Shown here piece after piece: positions 52,435 to 62,881 of a DNA stretch of 64,000 nt. The DNA is from an uncultured Tateyamaria sp. Lineage in GTDB: Bacteria; Pseudomonadota; Alphaproteobacteria; Rhodobacterales; Rhodobacteraceae. The notes under the pieces are model-generated. The model was not told the origin of the DNA. It did no database searches and was given only the letters and a program-made list of their open reading frames with translations. How positions within the stretch are numbered: position 1 is the first letter of the stretch; every line of letters starts with the position of its first letter. The position numbers were made by a program, and so were the translations under genes. The stretch is taken from the NCBI RefSeq assembly GCF_947503415.1, contig NZ_CANNDS010000001.1:902501-966500 (forward strand), written 5' to 3'.

Positions 52435-53669
52435 TCCGCCGCTGGCGCGCTGCTGTTCAGCGCGAGAGTGGCTTGGTCTTCCAGTTCCTCGAAATCGAAA
52501 TTGTCCAGCCGGTTGGCCCGCTTGCCCGCCTTTTCGGCGCTGATCTTGATGTCTTCGATGTCTTTGGAGGCTTGGGAAAAGTGCCGGTCCAGATTGCCCA
52601 CACGCGTGCCCAGCCGGTCCACATCCGTCACCAGCATCGACAATTCCTTGCGAATGGCCCCCGCCTGTTCGCGCATCCGCGCATCCTTGAGGATCGCGCG
52701 CATCGTGTTCAGCGTCGCCATGCAGGTCGTGGGCGATACGATCCACACGCGCTTGTCGAACCCTTCGCGCACCAGATCGGGGAAGTTGGCGTGCAGTTCA
52801 GCATAGACCGCTTCGGACGGCAGGAACATCAGCGCACCATCGGCTGTTTCACCGTCGATGATGTATTTGTCCGAGATGTCGGCGATGTGTTTTTTGACAG
52901 CCGTTTTCATCGCGGCGACAGCCAACTTCAGATCCTGATCCGTCTCGGCCCGGCGCAGCGCTTCATAGGCTTCCAGCGGGAACTTTGAATCGATCACAAT
53001 CGGCCCCGGTGGGTTCGGCAGATGCACCATGCAATCCGCGCGCTTGCCGTTCGACAGCGTCGGCTGCCAGGCATAGCTGTCCTTGGGCAGCGCCTTGCCC
53101 ACAATGTCGCGCAGCTGGATTTCCCCAAAGGCACCGCGTGTCTGCTTGTTCGACAGGATGTCTTGCAGGCTCAATACATCGCCCGACAGTTTGGTGATGT
53201 TATCTTGCGCCTTGTCGATGGCGGCCAGGCGTTCCTGGAGTTGCGTCAGGCTGGTGGTCGTTTGCTTGGAACTCCCGTGCAGGGTTTCCTTCATCCGCTC
53301 CTGCATTTCGGTCAGGCTGCGCTGGCTGCGCATCGCGTTGTCGGCCAGCCGTTCCTGCATCTGCTGCTGCACCGCGCCAAGGCGTTGTTCGACCGTCTGG
53401 GCCAGTTGTGCCTGCCCGTTGGTAGCAGTGTCGGACACCGTCTGGATCGAGGCGCGCAGGCCTTCCTGCCCCTGCGCCAGACCCTGTACATGCTGTCCGA
53501 GATAGCCCAATTGCTGCGCCAGCGGCTCTGTCGCCCGTGCAGACCGACCAGCGGCGCGCAAGGCGAGGATCAACAGCAAAACGATCAGCACCAGAGCACT
53601 GGCCCCGACCAGAGCGGCCACAACCAGCGGGTCGCTAGTGTCAAATGTCATGTCGCCAATCTGGATCAT
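52431..53669 (-). CDS. rmuC: RmuC-family DNA recombination protein
   Basis: 412 aa from the ATG at 53669 (ATGA overlap with mutL). One N-terminal membrane helix ([20 protein letters not shown]), a long coiled coil rich in Gln/Leu (about 60-190), then the nuclease-like domain: [55 protein letters not shown] and [18 protein letters not shown]. RmuC limits DNA inversion in E. coli. The coupling to mutL fits genome maintenance. Confidence 0.93.
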   Translation of the reverse strand: MIQIGDMTFDTSDPLVVAALVGASALVLIVLLLILALRAAGRSARATEPLAQQLGYLGQHVQGLAQGQEGLRASIQTVSDTATNGQAQLAQTVEQRLGAVQQQMQERLADNAMRSQRSLTEMQERMKETLHGSSKQTTTSLTQLQERLAAIDKAQDNITKLSGDVLSLQDILSNKQTRGAFGEIQLRDIVGKALPKDSYAWQPTLSNGKRADCMVHLPNPPGPIVIDSKFPLEAYEALRRAETDQDLKLAVAAMKTAVKKHIADISDKYIIDGETADGALMFLPSEAVYAELHANFPDLVREGFDKRVWIVSPTTCMATLNTMRAILKDARMREQAGAIRKELSMLVTDVDRLGTRVGNLDRHFSQASKDIEDIKISAEKAGKRANRLDNFDFEELEDQATLALNSSAPAAE

Positions 53670-55462
53670 GTGCGTCCGAACAGCCGTTCGATATCGGCCA
53701 GCTTGAGTTCTACATAGGTGGGCCGCCCGTGATTGCACTGGCCGGAATGCGGCGTCGCCTCCATTTCACGCAGAAGCGCATTCATTTCCTCGGCCCGCAT
53801 CCAGCGACCCGACCGGATGGAGCCGTGGCAGGCCACGCGGGACAGGATCGCTTCGACTTGCGCTTGCACGGATTGCGAGGACCCAAGATCGGCCAACTCA
53901 TCCAGAATGTCGTGGATCATCGCCTTGGCATCGACCTCACCCAGAATGGCCGGCGTTTCGCGCACGGCGATGGCGTCCCCGCCAAAGGCTTCGATGCCCA
54001 GACCGAAGCGCGCCAGATCGTCGGCAACCTCCAACAGCCGCGCGCAATCGCCGGAGGACAGGCTTACGATCTCGGGGATCAACAATGCCTGTGCTGCCAC
54101 GCCGTTCTCGGCCATCTGGCGTTTCAGCTTTTCATAGACCAGACGTTCGTGCGCCGCATGCTGGTCCACGATCACCATGCCTGTCGCTGTTTGGGCCACG
54201 ATGTAATTCTCGTGCACTTGGCCCCGCGCGACGCCAAGAGGCAGATCCTCGGGTTCTTCCATCGGCGCTGTTTCGACCACCTGCGCGCTGAAGTCCTGCG
54301 CCATCTCGGCAAAGCCGCTGTCCCCGCGGGGACCAAGGCTGGGCCTGTCCATCTGATACACACGCGGCTCGGTTGGTTCGGGCCGCATCGCGCCCAGCGT
54401 CGCGCCTGCAACGGTTGTAGACGCCCGGTGCCCCGCATCCGCCAGCGCGTGGCGTAGACCCGACACGATCAAGCCGCGCGCCGTGCCGGGGTCGCGAAAC
54501 CGTACTTCGGACTTGGCGGGGTGCACGTTCACGTCGACCAGCTGCGGGTCGCAATCCACGAACAGGGCCGCCGCCGGGTGCCGGTCGCGGCTAAGAAAAT
54601 CGAAATAGGCGGCCCGGAGCGCACCCGTCAGCAGCTTGTCCTTCACCGGGCGGCCGTTCACATAGAGAAACTGCGCCACGGCCGCGCCGCGCGAATAGGT
54701 TGGCAAAGCGGCGTAGCCCGTCAGGTGCAGACCCTCACGCTCGGCATCAATCGCAATGGCGTTGTCGGTAAAGTCCTGCCCCAGCACGTCGCGCAACCGC
54801 CCCTTGAGGGCTGCCATCACGTCACCGCTTTGCGCCTCAACCTTGAACACAGTGCGCGGATCGTTCGACACATCTCGCAGCTCGAACCTGATGAAAGGCT
54901 CGGCCATGGCGAGGCGCTTGATGATGTCGGTGATCGCCTGTGCCTCGGCCCGGTCGGTGCGCAGGAATTTCAGACGCGCAGGCGTGGCATAGAAAAGGTC
55001 ACGCAGGGTGATGACCGTGCCGCCGTTCAAAGCGGCGGGTTTCACGGCGCTCATCTCGCCCCCGGCGACGCTGATCTCTGCCGCTGCCTCACCCGGCACG
55101 CGGCTGGTGATGGTCAAACGCCCGACCGCGCCAAGGCTCGGCAATGCCTCACCCCGGAACCCGAAGGTGTGGATGTTCAAAAGGTCACTGCCGTCGATCT
55201 TGGACGTGGCATGGCGGCTGAGCGCGAGGGGCAGGTCACCAGCAGCGATACCGCACCCATCGTCCGTCACCCGGATCAGGGTCTTGCCCCCGTCCGCCAC
55301 ATCAACGGAGATGCGTTTGGCCCCGGCATCTATCGCGTTTTCAACCAGTTCCTTGACGGCAGAGGCCGGGCGTTCCACCACTTCGCCCGCCGCGATGCGG
55401 TTGATTGCTGCATCGTCCAACTGTCGGATAACAGGACGTATGTTGGGGGCGTGGGTGTTCAT
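53666..55462 (-). CDS. mutL: DNA mismatch repair protein MutL
   Basis: 598 aa. GHKL ATPase domain: [39 protein letters not shown] and [21 protein letters not shown]. The transducer has [14 protein letters not shown]. The C-terminal domain carries [12 protein letters not shown], matching the DQHA-x2-E-x4-E metal motif of MutL endonucleases, which agrees with a MutH-less bacterium. It heads the operon with rmuC and the cyclase. Confidence 0.96.
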   Translation of the reverse strand: MNTHAPNIRPVIRQLDDAAINRIAAGEVVERPASAVKELVENAIDAGAKRISVDVADGGKTLIRVTDDGCGIAAGDLPLALSRHATSKIDGSDLLNIHTFGFRGEALPSLGAVGRLTITSRVPGEAAAEISVAGGEMSAVKPAALNGGTVITLRDLFYATPARLKFLRTDRAEAQAITDIIKRLAMAEPFIRFELRDVSNDPRTVFKVEAQSGDVMAALKGRLRDVLGQDFTDNAIAIDAEREGLHLTGYAALPTYSRGAAVAQFLYVNGRPVKDKLLTGALRAAYFDFLSRDRHPAAALFVDCDPQLVDVNVHPAKSEVRFRDPGTARGLIVSGLRHALADAGHRASTTVAGATLGAMRPEPTEPRVYQMDRPSLGPRGDSGFAEMAQDFSAQVVETAPMEEPEDLPLGVARGQVHENYIVAQTATGMVIVDQHAAHERLVYEKLKRQMAENGVAAQALLIPEIVSLSSGDCARLLEVADDLARFGLGIEAFGGDAIAVRETPAILGEVDAKAMIHDILDELADLGSSQSVQAQVEAILSRVACHGSIRSGRWMRAEEMNALLREMEATPHSGQCNHGRPTYVELKLADIERLFGRT

Positions 55463-55504
55463 GCCACAAGACTTAGCATGTGGCGCGCCGATTCGACCAG
55501 CGGT

Positions 55505-56713
55505 TCAGCCGCCGATTGCGTTGCGATACCACGCAACGATGGCGGCGCGTTCGTCGTCTTCCATGTAGCTGAGGTTTGCGGGCGGCATCGCGTGACTGAC
55601 GCCCGATTGCAGGTACACCGCGCGGGCCTGCCGCGTCAGATCGGCCTCCGTCTCCAGCACCACACCTTTGGGCGCCCAATGCAGGCCCGGCCACACAGGT
55701 TCGGCTGCGTGGCACATGCTGCACCGGCCCAGCACGATGTTGTGGACATCCGTGAAACCCGGCACCTCTGCAAAGCGGGTGACCACGGCCGCCTCCCGGT
55801 CATCCGTGGGGACCGTGGACAGCCACGCAATCAGGATGAACAGGATCACCGTCACGCCCCACGTCCAGTGCGGGTTCCCTTTGCGCGAATGGTGGGTGTT
55901 GAACCAGTGCCGGATCGTGACGCCCATGAGGAAGACGAGGCTGGCGATCACCCAGTTCCATTCGGACGCAAAAGCGAGCGGGTAGTGGTTGGAGAGCATC
56001 AGGAAGATGACCGGCAGCGTGAGGTAGTTGTTGTGGGTTGAGCGCTGTTTGGCGATCTTGCCGTAGATCGCATCGGGCGTGCGCCCGGCCATCAGATCGG
56101 CCACCACGATCTTCTGGTTCGGGATGATGATGAAGAACACGTTGCCCGACATGATCGTGGCCGTGAACGCGCCCAGATGCAGAAGGGCGGCGCGACCGGT
56201 GAACACCTGTGTGTAGAACCACGACATCGCGATGAGCACGGCGAACAGCGCCACCATCAGAACGGTCTGGTCGGCGTTCACGAAGACCTTGCAGAGCGTA
56301 TTGTAAATCATCCAACCGGCGGCCAGTGAGACAAGCGAAATGCCCACCGCCTGCCACGTCGCCAGATCCATCACATTGGGGTCGATCAAGTAAAACTCGG
56401 CCCCCAGATAATAGACCAGCACAAGCAGGATGAACCCGCTGATCCAGGTCCAGTAGCTTTGCCATTTGTGCCAGATCAACCCGTCAGGCATGCCAGCGGG
56501 GGCCACCAGATACTTCTGGATGTGGTAAAACCCGCCGCCATGGACCTGCCATTCCTCGCCATCCGCGCCGCTTTGCAGGTTGCGATCCCGGTGCAGGCCC
56601 AGATCCAGCGCGATGAAATAGAACGACGACCCGATCCACGCGATGGCCGTGATCACATGCAGCCAGCGCACTGCGAATTCCAGCCATGCGCCCATGACGG
56701 CCAGGTCGTACAT
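55505..56713 (-). CDS. puuD: Urate hydroxylase PuuD (membrane, cytochrome c domain)
   Basis: 402 aa from the ATG at 56713 (GAGGGA upstream). About eight membrane helices with conserved His residues (FAVRWLHVITAIAWIGSSF), then a periplasmic cytochrome c domain near residue 320-400 with CSMCHAAEP and a distal Met in SHAMPPANL. PuuD oxidises urate and passes electrons to the respiratory chain rather than to oxygen directly. The cydAB oxidase genes lie just upstream and a nucleobase/urate permease lies 6 kb away. Confidence 0.93.
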   Translation of the reverse strand: MYDLAVMGAWLEFAVRWLHVITAIAWIGSSFYFIALDLGLHRDRNLQSGADGEEWQVHGGGFYHIQKYLVAPAGMPDGLIWHKWQSYWTWISGFILLVLVYYLGAEFYLIDPNVMDLATWQAVGISLVSLAAGWMIYNTLCKVFVNADQTVLMVALFAVLIAMSWFYTQVFTGRAALLHLGAFTATIMSGNVFFIIIPNQKIVVADLMAGRTPDAIYGKIAKQRSTHNNYLTLPVIFLMLSNHYPLAFASEWNWVIASLVFLMGVTIRHWFNTHHSRKGNPHWTWGVTVILFILIAWLSTVPTDDREAAVVTRFAEVPGFTDVHNIVLGRCSMCHAAEPVWPGLHWAPKGVVLETEADLTRQARAVYLQSGVSHAMPPANLSYMEDDERAAIVAWYRNAIGG

Positions 56714-56779
56714 GTCGGTGTCCCTCTCGTTCCCGCCCGCCACGTTAGATGCGGCGCGCGGGAGACGAAAGGGGGATTG

Positions 56780-56832
56780 GGGCGCTGCCCCCGGCCTTTG
56801 GCCTCCCCCGTGGTATTTTTAGTCAGAAGATG
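56780..56832. repeat. Intergenic element with two hairpins, related to the 41741 repeat
   Basis: GGGGCGCTGCCCC and GGCCTTTGGCC hairpins followed by GTGGTATTTTTAGTC. The first hairpin is the inverse of the one at 41770, and the layout is common between roseobacter genes. It separates puuD from cydB and may end the cydAB transcript. Confidence 0.5.
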
Positions 56833-56834
56833 CC

Positions 56835-57845
56835 CTAGTCGTAGCGCAATTCTGCAGCCTTGCCCTTGAACACCCAATAGGCGAGTGCCGTGTAGCCGCC
56901 GATCATCGGGATCACCACGATCGCGCCCACGAGGATGATCATGAGGCTTTCAGGCGCACTGGCTGCTTCGTAGATCGTCAGCTTTTCCGGCACGACGTAG
57001 GGGTAAAAGGAATAGGCCAAACCGCCAAACGCCAAGATGAACAGTGCAATCGCGTAGGCGAAGGGTGACTTGGCCCCGGCATCCGTCGGGTTCGGCAAGC
57101 GTCGCAGTGATCGCCACAGCAGGAGGACCATGATCCCCGACAGGATCGGCAGCGGTGCCAGTATGAAGATTTCCGGCACCGCGAACCATTTGTCAAAGAT
57201 ACGCGGGCTGACCAGCGGTGTGGCCAGCGATACAGCGCCAAGCCCAAGGACAAGGCCCCAGATACCACCCTTCGCCCATGTGACCGCCTTAAACTGCAGC
57301 TGCTCTTCGGTTTTCAGGATCAACCAACACGCGCCGATCATCGAATAGGCAACCGTCAGGAACACGGCGGTGATCATCGCAAAGGCCCACGTGCCCAAAG
57401 TGCTTTCAAGGCCCATGACGTATTTGCCAAGCATGAACCCCTGGCTCAGCGACGTCATCAGCGACCCGATGAAGAACAGCCAATTCCATGTGGCCTTGTG
57501 CGGTGTAGGTGCTTTGACCCGAAACTCAAACGCAACACCGCGCAGGATCAGACCGATCAGCATGATCGCCACGGGCAGGTACAGCGCTGTCAGGATCGTG
57601 CCATGGGCGGTGGGGAACGCCACCAGCAACAGCCCGATGGCCAGAACCAACCACGTCTCGTTCGCGTCCCAGAACGGACCGATGGAGGCCACCATCATGT
57701 CCTTTTCACCATCTGTGGCGAAGGGGAACAAGACCCCCACGCCCAGATCGAAGCCGTCGAGGACCACGTAAACGAGGATCGACACGCCCATCAGGCCTGC
57801 GAAGGTGAACGGCAGCCATTGTGCCGGATCGCCAAACATCTCCAT
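56835..57845 (-). CDS. cydB: Cytochrome bd-type ubiquinol oxidase subunit II
   Basis: 336 aa, about eight to nine helices. Motifs of CydB/CioB: YVVLDGFDLGVGVLFPF, FWDANETWLVLAIGLLLVAF, RGVAFEFRV and the C-terminal segment FYPYVVPEKLTIYEAA. Together with CydA it reduces oxygen at high affinity or in the presence of inhibitors. It is 5 nt downstream of cydA. No cydX-like mini gene is seen between cydB and puuD. Confidence 0.95.
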   Translation of the reverse strand: MEMFGDPAQWLPFTFAGLMGVSILVYVVLDGFDLGVGVLFPFATDGEKDMMVASIGPFWDANETWLVLAIGLLLVAFPTAHGTILTALYLPVAIMLIGLILRGVAFEFRVKAPTPHKATWNWLFFIGSLMTSLSQGFMLGKYVMGLESTLGTWAFAMITAVFLTVAYSMIGACWLILKTEEQLQFKAVTWAKGGIWGLVLGLGAVSLATPLVSPRIFDKWFAVPEIFILAPLPILSGIMVLLLWRSLRRLPNPTDAGAKSPFAYAIALFILAFGGLAYSFYPYVVPEKLTIYEAASAPESLMIILVGAIVVIPMIGGYTALAYWVFKGKAAELRYD

Positions 57846-57850
57846 GCGCT

Positions 57851-59239
57851 TTACTCCGCCGGAACTTCACGTGCGATGGCTTGGCCGGACAGGGGTGTCC
57901 GGGGCCGCGGCACGTCACCGTCCACCGCCTTGCGGGCGAGGAAGAACAGCACGCCGATATAGGCCGACAAGAGTAGGGCATAGATCGCCAGATACGCGCC
58001 CAATGTGGTGCCCACAAAGGGTGCAGGCACATCCGCCACCGCCTGTTTGGTGGTCAGCACGCCCTGCACCAGCCATGGCTGACGCCCGATCTCGGTCGTG
58101 TACCACCCGGCCAGCGTCGCCACCCAGCCCGAAAAAGCCATCGGCACCATTGCGTAGTACATGAATGTCGGAATGCCTTCGGGGCCGCGTCTTTTGCGCA
58201 GCATCAGGAACGCGCCCGCCCAGCTCAGGAACAGCATGGCGAACCCGGTGCCCACCATGATGCGGAAGGACCAGAACACGGGGGCCACAGGCGGGTGCAG
58301 CACCTCGCCATCTTCGGTGACAAAGTCGTTCAGACCCGGCACAACCCCATCCGCTTTGTGCTTGAGGATGACAGAGGCCATGTTGGGAATGCCGACCTCA
58401 AAGTGATTGGTCCGCGCCTCTTCATCAGGAATGGCGAACAGCAGCAGAGGGACGTTTGATTGCGTCTCCCAATTGCCCTCCATCGCGGCGACCTTCTGCG
58501 GCTGGTATTCAAGCGTATTGAGGCCGTGCAGGTCACCCATGAAGATCTGCACCGGGATCAGCATCGCACCCATGAACACACCGGTTTTCAGCGTCACACG
58601 CACGCCCTGGCTGCGATCCCCCAAAAGCCAGCGGAAGGCGCTGAAGCCCGCGATCAGGAAGGCCACTGTAAGCCCCGATGCCAGCATCATGTGGATAAAG
58701 CGGTAGGGCATAGACGGGTTGAAGATGATGTCGAACCAGCTGGTGGCAAAGGCCACGCCTTCGCGCATCTCGAACCCCTGTGGCGTGTGCATCCAGCTGT
58801 TCAGAACGATGATCCAGAAAGCGGACATGGTTGTCCCAAAGGCCACGAGGAAGGTGGCCAACGTGTGCAACCAACTGGGAACGCGGGAAAACCCGAACAG
58901 CATGATGCCAAGGAACACCGCCTCCAGGAAGAAGGCCGTCATGATCTCATAGGCCAGCAGCGGCCCCGCGATGTTGCCCACGGTCTCCATGAAACCGGGC
59001 CAGTTGGTCCCGAACTGGAAGGACATGGTGATGCCCGAAACCACGCCCATTGCAAAGCTGAGGGCGAACACCTTCACCCAGAAGCGGTAGGCATCCATCC
59101 AGCGCACATTGCCGGTCGCATTGAAGCGCAGTTTGAAGAACAGCAGCACCCAGCCCAAGGCGATCGTGATCGTCGGGAACAGGATGTGAAACGAGATATT
59201 GGCCCCGAATTGAATACGGGACAGCATGAGGGTGTCCAT
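57851..59239 (-). CDS. cydA: Cytochrome bd-type ubiquinol oxidase subunit I
   Basis: 462 aa; GGAGG precedes the ATG. Haem ligand His18 (FGANISFHILFPT), GTNWPGFMETVGNIAGPLL, SAFWIIVLNSWMHTPQGFEM and GWYTTEIGRQPWLVQGVL are CydA marks. The Q-loop is short, so this is the cyanide-insensitive CIO-like subclass. A 12-bp palindrome at 59303 lies in its upstream region. Confidence 0.96.
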   Translation of the reverse strand: MDTLMLSRIQFGANISFHILFPTITIALGWVLLFFKLRFNATGNVRWMDAYRFWVKVFALSFAMGVVSGITMSFQFGTNWPGFMETVGNIAGPLLAYEIMTAFFLEAVFLGIMLFGFSRVPSWLHTLATFLVAFGTTMSAFWIIVLNSWMHTPQGFEMREGVAFATSWFDIIFNPSMPYRFIHMMLASGLTVAFLIAGFSAFRWLLGDRSQGVRVTLKTGVFMGAMLIPVQIFMGDLHGLNTLEYQPQKVAAMEGNWETQSNVPLLLFAIPDEEARTNHFEVGIPNMASVILKHKADGVVPGLNDFVTEDGEVLHPPVAPVFWSFRIMVGTGFAMLFLSWAGAFLMLRKRRGPEGIPTFMYYAMVPMAFSGWVATLAGWYTTEIGRQPWLVQGVLTTKQAVADVPAPFVGTTLGAYLAIYALLLSAYIGVLFFLARKAVDGDVPRPRTPLSGQAIAREVPAE

Positions 59240-59503
59240 AAAGGCCTCCGCTTAAGAAAAACGGTTACGTTGTCGTGTCTTGGGTCAGATATAGACCCCG
59301 CATGACCCGGGTCAGCGGGGGTGCGACAGGGTGCACATGCGCGTTTTGTCACAGACGGGTGGGTGGGTACGTTGCGTGTGTGTTGGGGTCTGCACGCGGT
59401 GAGCGTGCGAACGGGTTGCCGAATTATTTTGCTGGCCGCTATGAGGACAAAGCGTACTTGTCGATAGCGATACCAATATCAGCATTGGCAAAATATCTAT
59501 AGT
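59240..59503. other. 264-bp gap upstream of cydA, no gene seen
   Basis: Holds the cydA promoter and the palindrome TGACCCGGGTCA (59303-59314). The left part is GC-rich; the right part, next to the SLR-protein gene, becomes AT-richer. Confidence 0.5.
59303..59314. promoter_or_regulatory. Palindrome upstream of cydAB
   Basis: TGACCCGGGTCA is a perfect 12-bp palindrome about 64 nt before the cydA ATG, with an extra GGGTCA half-site at 59282-59287. A repressor or activator operator is plausible; it does not match an FNR box. Confidence 0.4.
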
Positions 59504-61258
59504 TCAGTTGCAGTACTCGTAAGCACCTAGATCGCAGGGAAATTTGCGGATGCGATTGGCCAAACTCCTGTCACGCCGGAAACCGTCGCTCCCTTGGTCA
59601 TACTCCTGAGCCAGAATAGAGCAGCCAGATCCATCTTCGAGACACGCACGCAAGTTCGCTGCGGCGTAGATTTCTGCATCACCGTCTGTGTACCCCGCCA
59701 AATGACGGCATCCGGAAACTTCCCCCAAGTCACAGGCGCGTCGAAACAACTTGATGGCTTCATGCTCGTCCGTCCCAACATTCCTTCCAAGCTCGAACTC
59801 CATCCCAAGCCTGTCGCAGCTTGCACCTTCGCCGTTGTCGCAACCGCGCTGCCATGCGGGCAGAAACAGGTCGGGGCGACTTCGCGATCCACGTCCGGAA
59901 TGCATGTCTCCGAAATGTGTGCAGGCCGGGAAATACCCTGTGGCGCACAGACCTTCAAAGATCGCCCCGCGCGTCTCGCGGTCGCCGATACCGTCGAAAT
60001 GGCCCCAGTCGAACCCACGCCCGGCGCGGTCGTCGTAGAACCCGGCCAATGTCGCACAGGCTGCATTCTGACCACTTGCACAGGCACGCGCTGTTCTGCG
60101 GACGGCTCCGTGCGTCTCCGGGGGAAAAAGAAAGTACTCAGGTTTTACGAGTGCCTCGAACACCGAACCTCCGGCACGATTTTCGGCCATTCTTGCACGG
60201 GCGTCATTCCAACTTGTCGCGAGGTCACGGTGGGGGTTCGGAAGTGTTTCCAGACACGCCTCCGGACTGCCAGAGCCACAAACCACGGGTGCTTGAGACA
60301 CCTCTGACGCGCGACCCGTATTTCGACACGCCCACGCTTTACCAAGGTTGCACGCACGCTCTTTGTAAACACGTGCCCTTTCCACATCTGCTGTGACGAA
60401 TTTGCCTTCCTTAAGGACAGACGCCAGAGATGCGCAGCTATCCGCATGAAATTGGTCGCACCCTGTTTCAAGGTTACGGACGACGTCATCCCAATCCGGT
60501 GGTTGTGTCTCTTCATCCCGGGCAAGACCAGTCGCCAAGGAATAATTGTCACTCAACGCAAACAGGTAAGTCGCATGACAATTCGCCCCGTCACCGCTTG
60601 CGCAAGCCGCTCGGCTCAGCCGCCGGGATCGGGACTTCAGGTCCCGCATCTCTTTCAGGGCGCGCGGGTCTGAGTGTCGCATGTATAGCTTCTCGGCGCG
60701 GTCCGCCAAAGCGTCACAAGCGATGCCGTCGCCCAAGTCGCATGCTGAAACAAGAACCGGAACAAGGGCTGCTCTGGCGTCGTCGACGTCGAGCCGGAAC
60801 GGCCCGAATAAAGGGTCGATCTTGTGGCACCCTTCCATCACGCCCCGATAGCAGCCAAGTTCGAACATCGCGGTCGCCAGATCCCTGTCTATCCAGGTAC
60901 CAATCCCAAGGCGATAAAGTTCGGCCAGTTCCAGACAGCGCCGCCCATCGCCATCCAGACAGGCGAGGCGATGCGCCCGCGCTTTTGGGCGGACGGCTGG
61001 CGTGAAATCGTCGTCCGCTTCACGAACCAAAACCTGCACCTCTACGAGCCGCAAGGCGTCCATGGCCAGTTCCGTCAGCTTGGCATCTCGCGCCTCGCGA
61101 CGTGTTCTCGATTGCTTTGCAAGTTTGGCGAACTGCGCTGGTGACAGAGTCCGGGCATTCACGTCGTTCAATTCCGGCCATGCATTGAAGAGCATATCAT
61201 CCTCAGCATGGGTGATACTGCCAAATATAAGGAGAGCAAGGATGCAAAGATATTTCAT
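59504..61258 (-). CDS. Secreted cysteine-paired Sel1/HCP-like repeat protein
   Basis: 584 aa from the ATG at 61258 (TAGGG upstream), with a signal peptide MKYLCILALLIFGSITHA. The mature protein has about eleven repeats, each with a Cys pair about eight residues apart: ACLDGDGRRC, ACDLGDGIAC, ACASGDGANC, GCDQFHADSC, ACNLGKAWAC, VCGSGSPEAC, ACASGQNAAC, LCATGYFPAC, GCDNGEGASC, ACDLGEVSGC, ACLEDGSGC. This matches disulfide-stabilised Sel1-like (HCP) repeat proteins, which act as exported binding scaffolds. Base composition is lower in GC than neighbours. The function is unknown. Confidence 0.82.
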   Translation of the reverse strand: MKYLCILALLIFGSITHAEDDMLFNAWPELNDVNARTLSPAQFAKLAKQSRTRREARDAKLTELAMDALRLVEVQVLVREADDDFTPAVRPKARAHRLACLDGDGRRCLELAELYRLGIGTWIDRDLATAMFELGCYRGVMEGCHKIDPLFGPFRLDVDDARAALVPVLVSACDLGDGIACDALADRAEKLYMRHSDPRALKEMRDLKSRSRRLSRAACASGDGANCHATYLFALSDNYSLATGLARDEETQPPDWDDVVRNLETGCDQFHADSCASLASVLKEGKFVTADVERARVYKERACNLGKAWACRNTGRASEVSQAPVVCGSGSPEACLETLPNPHRDLATSWNDARARMAENRAGGSVFEALVKPEYFLFPPETHGAVRRTARACASGQNAACATLAGFYDDRAGRGFDWGHFDGIGDRETRGAIFEGLCATGYFPACTHFGDMHSGRGSRSRPDLFLPAWQRGCDNGEGASCDRLGMEFELGRNVGTDEHEAIKLFRRACDLGEVSGCRHLAGYTDGDAEIYAAANLRACLEDGSGCSILAQEYDQGSDGFRRDRSLANRIRKFPCDLGAYEYCN

Positions 61259-61266
61259 TTTAGCCC

Positions 61267-61285
61267 TACCGTTTTGTGAACGGTA
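61267..61285. promoter_or_regulatory. Inverted repeat just before the SLR-protein start
   Basis: TACCGTT, TTGTG, AACGGTA: perfect 7-bp arms. The minus-strand ribosome site TAGGG overlaps its left end, so binding or folding here could control translation or transcription of the secreted repeat protein. Confidence 0.4.
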
Positions 61286-61498
61286 TTTGGGGAAATTGTC
61301 GTTATGTGGCCCAGAATCGCACCGTTCTATGGCGTTGGCTCGACGGAAGCCAAATCTCACGATATCCAAATGGCTTTGCTGAGCTTCGCGGCCAAGCGTG
61401 GTTAAGGAATACGGACATTCGCGTTGACTGCAGCATTGGTCACTGTGGGCTCGACAGCAGACCTTCCCCCGCTACCGACAACCAAAACACGCCGCCAC

Positions 61499-62848
61499 TC
61501 AAACCGCACCCAACCCCGCATCCAACGCTGACAACACCTGCGCAATCTCGTCCTCCGTCACCACAAGCGGCGGTGACATCATGATGTTGTTGCCCCCGAT
61601 GCGCACCATGGCGCCCGCCTCATACGTGGCCTTGTGGATGCGCTTGGTGGTTTCCGCGTCCAAAGGGGCCTTGGTGCCCCGGTCCGCTACCAACTCAACT
61701 CCGGTCATCAACCCGTGTCCGCCGCGCACGTCACCGACAACGCTGTGCTTTTCCATCAGGGAGACACAGCCGTCATAAAGCTGTGCACCCCGCGGCCCCG
61801 CATTCGCGCGGGTGTCCAGTCGCAAGGTTTCCTCCAGACAGGCCGTCACCGCAGCCGCCCCCACAGGATGCGCCGAATAGGTGTAGCCGTGGAAAATCGC
61901 GCCATCGGCATCCGCGTGTTCAAATACTTCAGCCACTGCCTCGCTCATCAGCGCAGCACCAACCGGGAAATAGCCCGAGGTGATGCCCTTGGCACAGCTC
62001 ATCATATCCGGCTGCACGCCCCAATGCCGCGACCCTGACCAATCGCCCGTTCGGCCAAACCCGGTGATCACCTCGTCAGCAATCATCAGAATGCCGTGCC
62101 GGTCACAAATCTCGCGCATCAGCGGCATGAATGTCTCGTGCGGGACGATGACACCGCCCGCACCCTGGATCGGCTCCATGATGAAGGCGGCAATGCTGCC
62201 CGGCCCTTGGAACTGGATCTCATCCTCCATCGCGGCGGCGATGTTCTGAGCCAACACAGCCGGGTCCGTTTCGTGAAACGGATTGCGATAAGGATAGGGC
62301 GACGGCAGATGGAAACAGCCGGGCATCAGCGGCTCATAGGCGATGCGAACACGATTGTTGCCGTTGACCGACGCCCCGCCGAAATGCGTTCCGTGATAGC
62401 CTTTCTTCAGCGACAGGAACTTGCTCCGTCCCGGTTCGCCCTTGATGCGGTGATACTGCCGGGCAAGACGCAAACACGTTTCGACCGAATCCGAGCCCCC
62501 GGAGGTAAAGAACACCCGCGCCATCCCATCAGCCTCAAAGAACGAGCGCACGGCATAAGACGCCTCAATCGCCGTCGGGTTCGAGGTGCCGAAGAAGGCG
62601 GAGTAATAGGGCAGATCATAGAGCTGCTTGGCAATCGCGTCTTTCACTGCGTTGTTGGAATAGCCCAGGTTCACACACCACAAACCACCCACCGCATCCA
62701 CGGTCTTGTGTCCGTCAATATCCTCGATCACCGACCCCTCGGCCCCGGTAATAATGGTTGGCGCATGGGCCATCGCCTCGCCCGGATGACCCATCGGGTG
62801 CCACATATGGCGGGCGTTGTTGGCGCGCAGGAAATTGTCGTCTTTCAT
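61499..62848 (-). CDS. Class III aminotransferase (omega-amino acid / pyruvate type)
   Basis: 449 aa; the second ATG of ATGATG (62848) has better spacing from GGGAGG than the first. PLP-fold type I: FTSGGSDSVETCLRLARQYH, YHGTHFGGASVNGNN, MIADEVITGFGRTG and the PLP-lysine in SCAKGITSGYFPVG. The family moves amino groups from omega-amino acids (beta-alanine, GABA, taurine, putrescine) to pyruvate or 2-oxoglutarate; the donor is uncertain. It lies downstream of the nucleobase permease. Confidence 0.92.
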   Translation of the reverse strand: MKDDNFLRANNARHMWHPMGHPGEAMAHAPTIITGAEGSVIEDIDGHKTVDAVGGLWCVNLGYSNNAVKDAIAKQLYDLPYYSAFFGTSNPTAIEASYAVRSFFEADGMARVFFTSGGSDSVETCLRLARQYHRIKGEPGRSKFLSLKKGYHGTHFGGASVNGNNRVRIAYEPLMPGCFHLPSPYPYRNPFHETDPAVLAQNIAAAMEDEIQFQGPGSIAAFIMEPIQGAGGVIVPHETFMPLMREICDRHGILMIADEVITGFGRTGDWSGSRHWGVQPDMMSCAKGITSGYFPVGAALMSEAVAEVFEHADADGAIFHGYTYSAHPVGAAAVTACLEETLRLDTRANAGPRGAQLYDGCVSLMEKHSVVGDVRGGHGLMTGVELVADRGTKAPLDAETTKRIHKATYEAGAMVRIGGNNIMMSPPLVVTEDEIAQVLSALDAGLGAV

Positions 62849-62881
62849 CATGGCCTCCCTCGGTTGCCCTCACCGGGCCAC

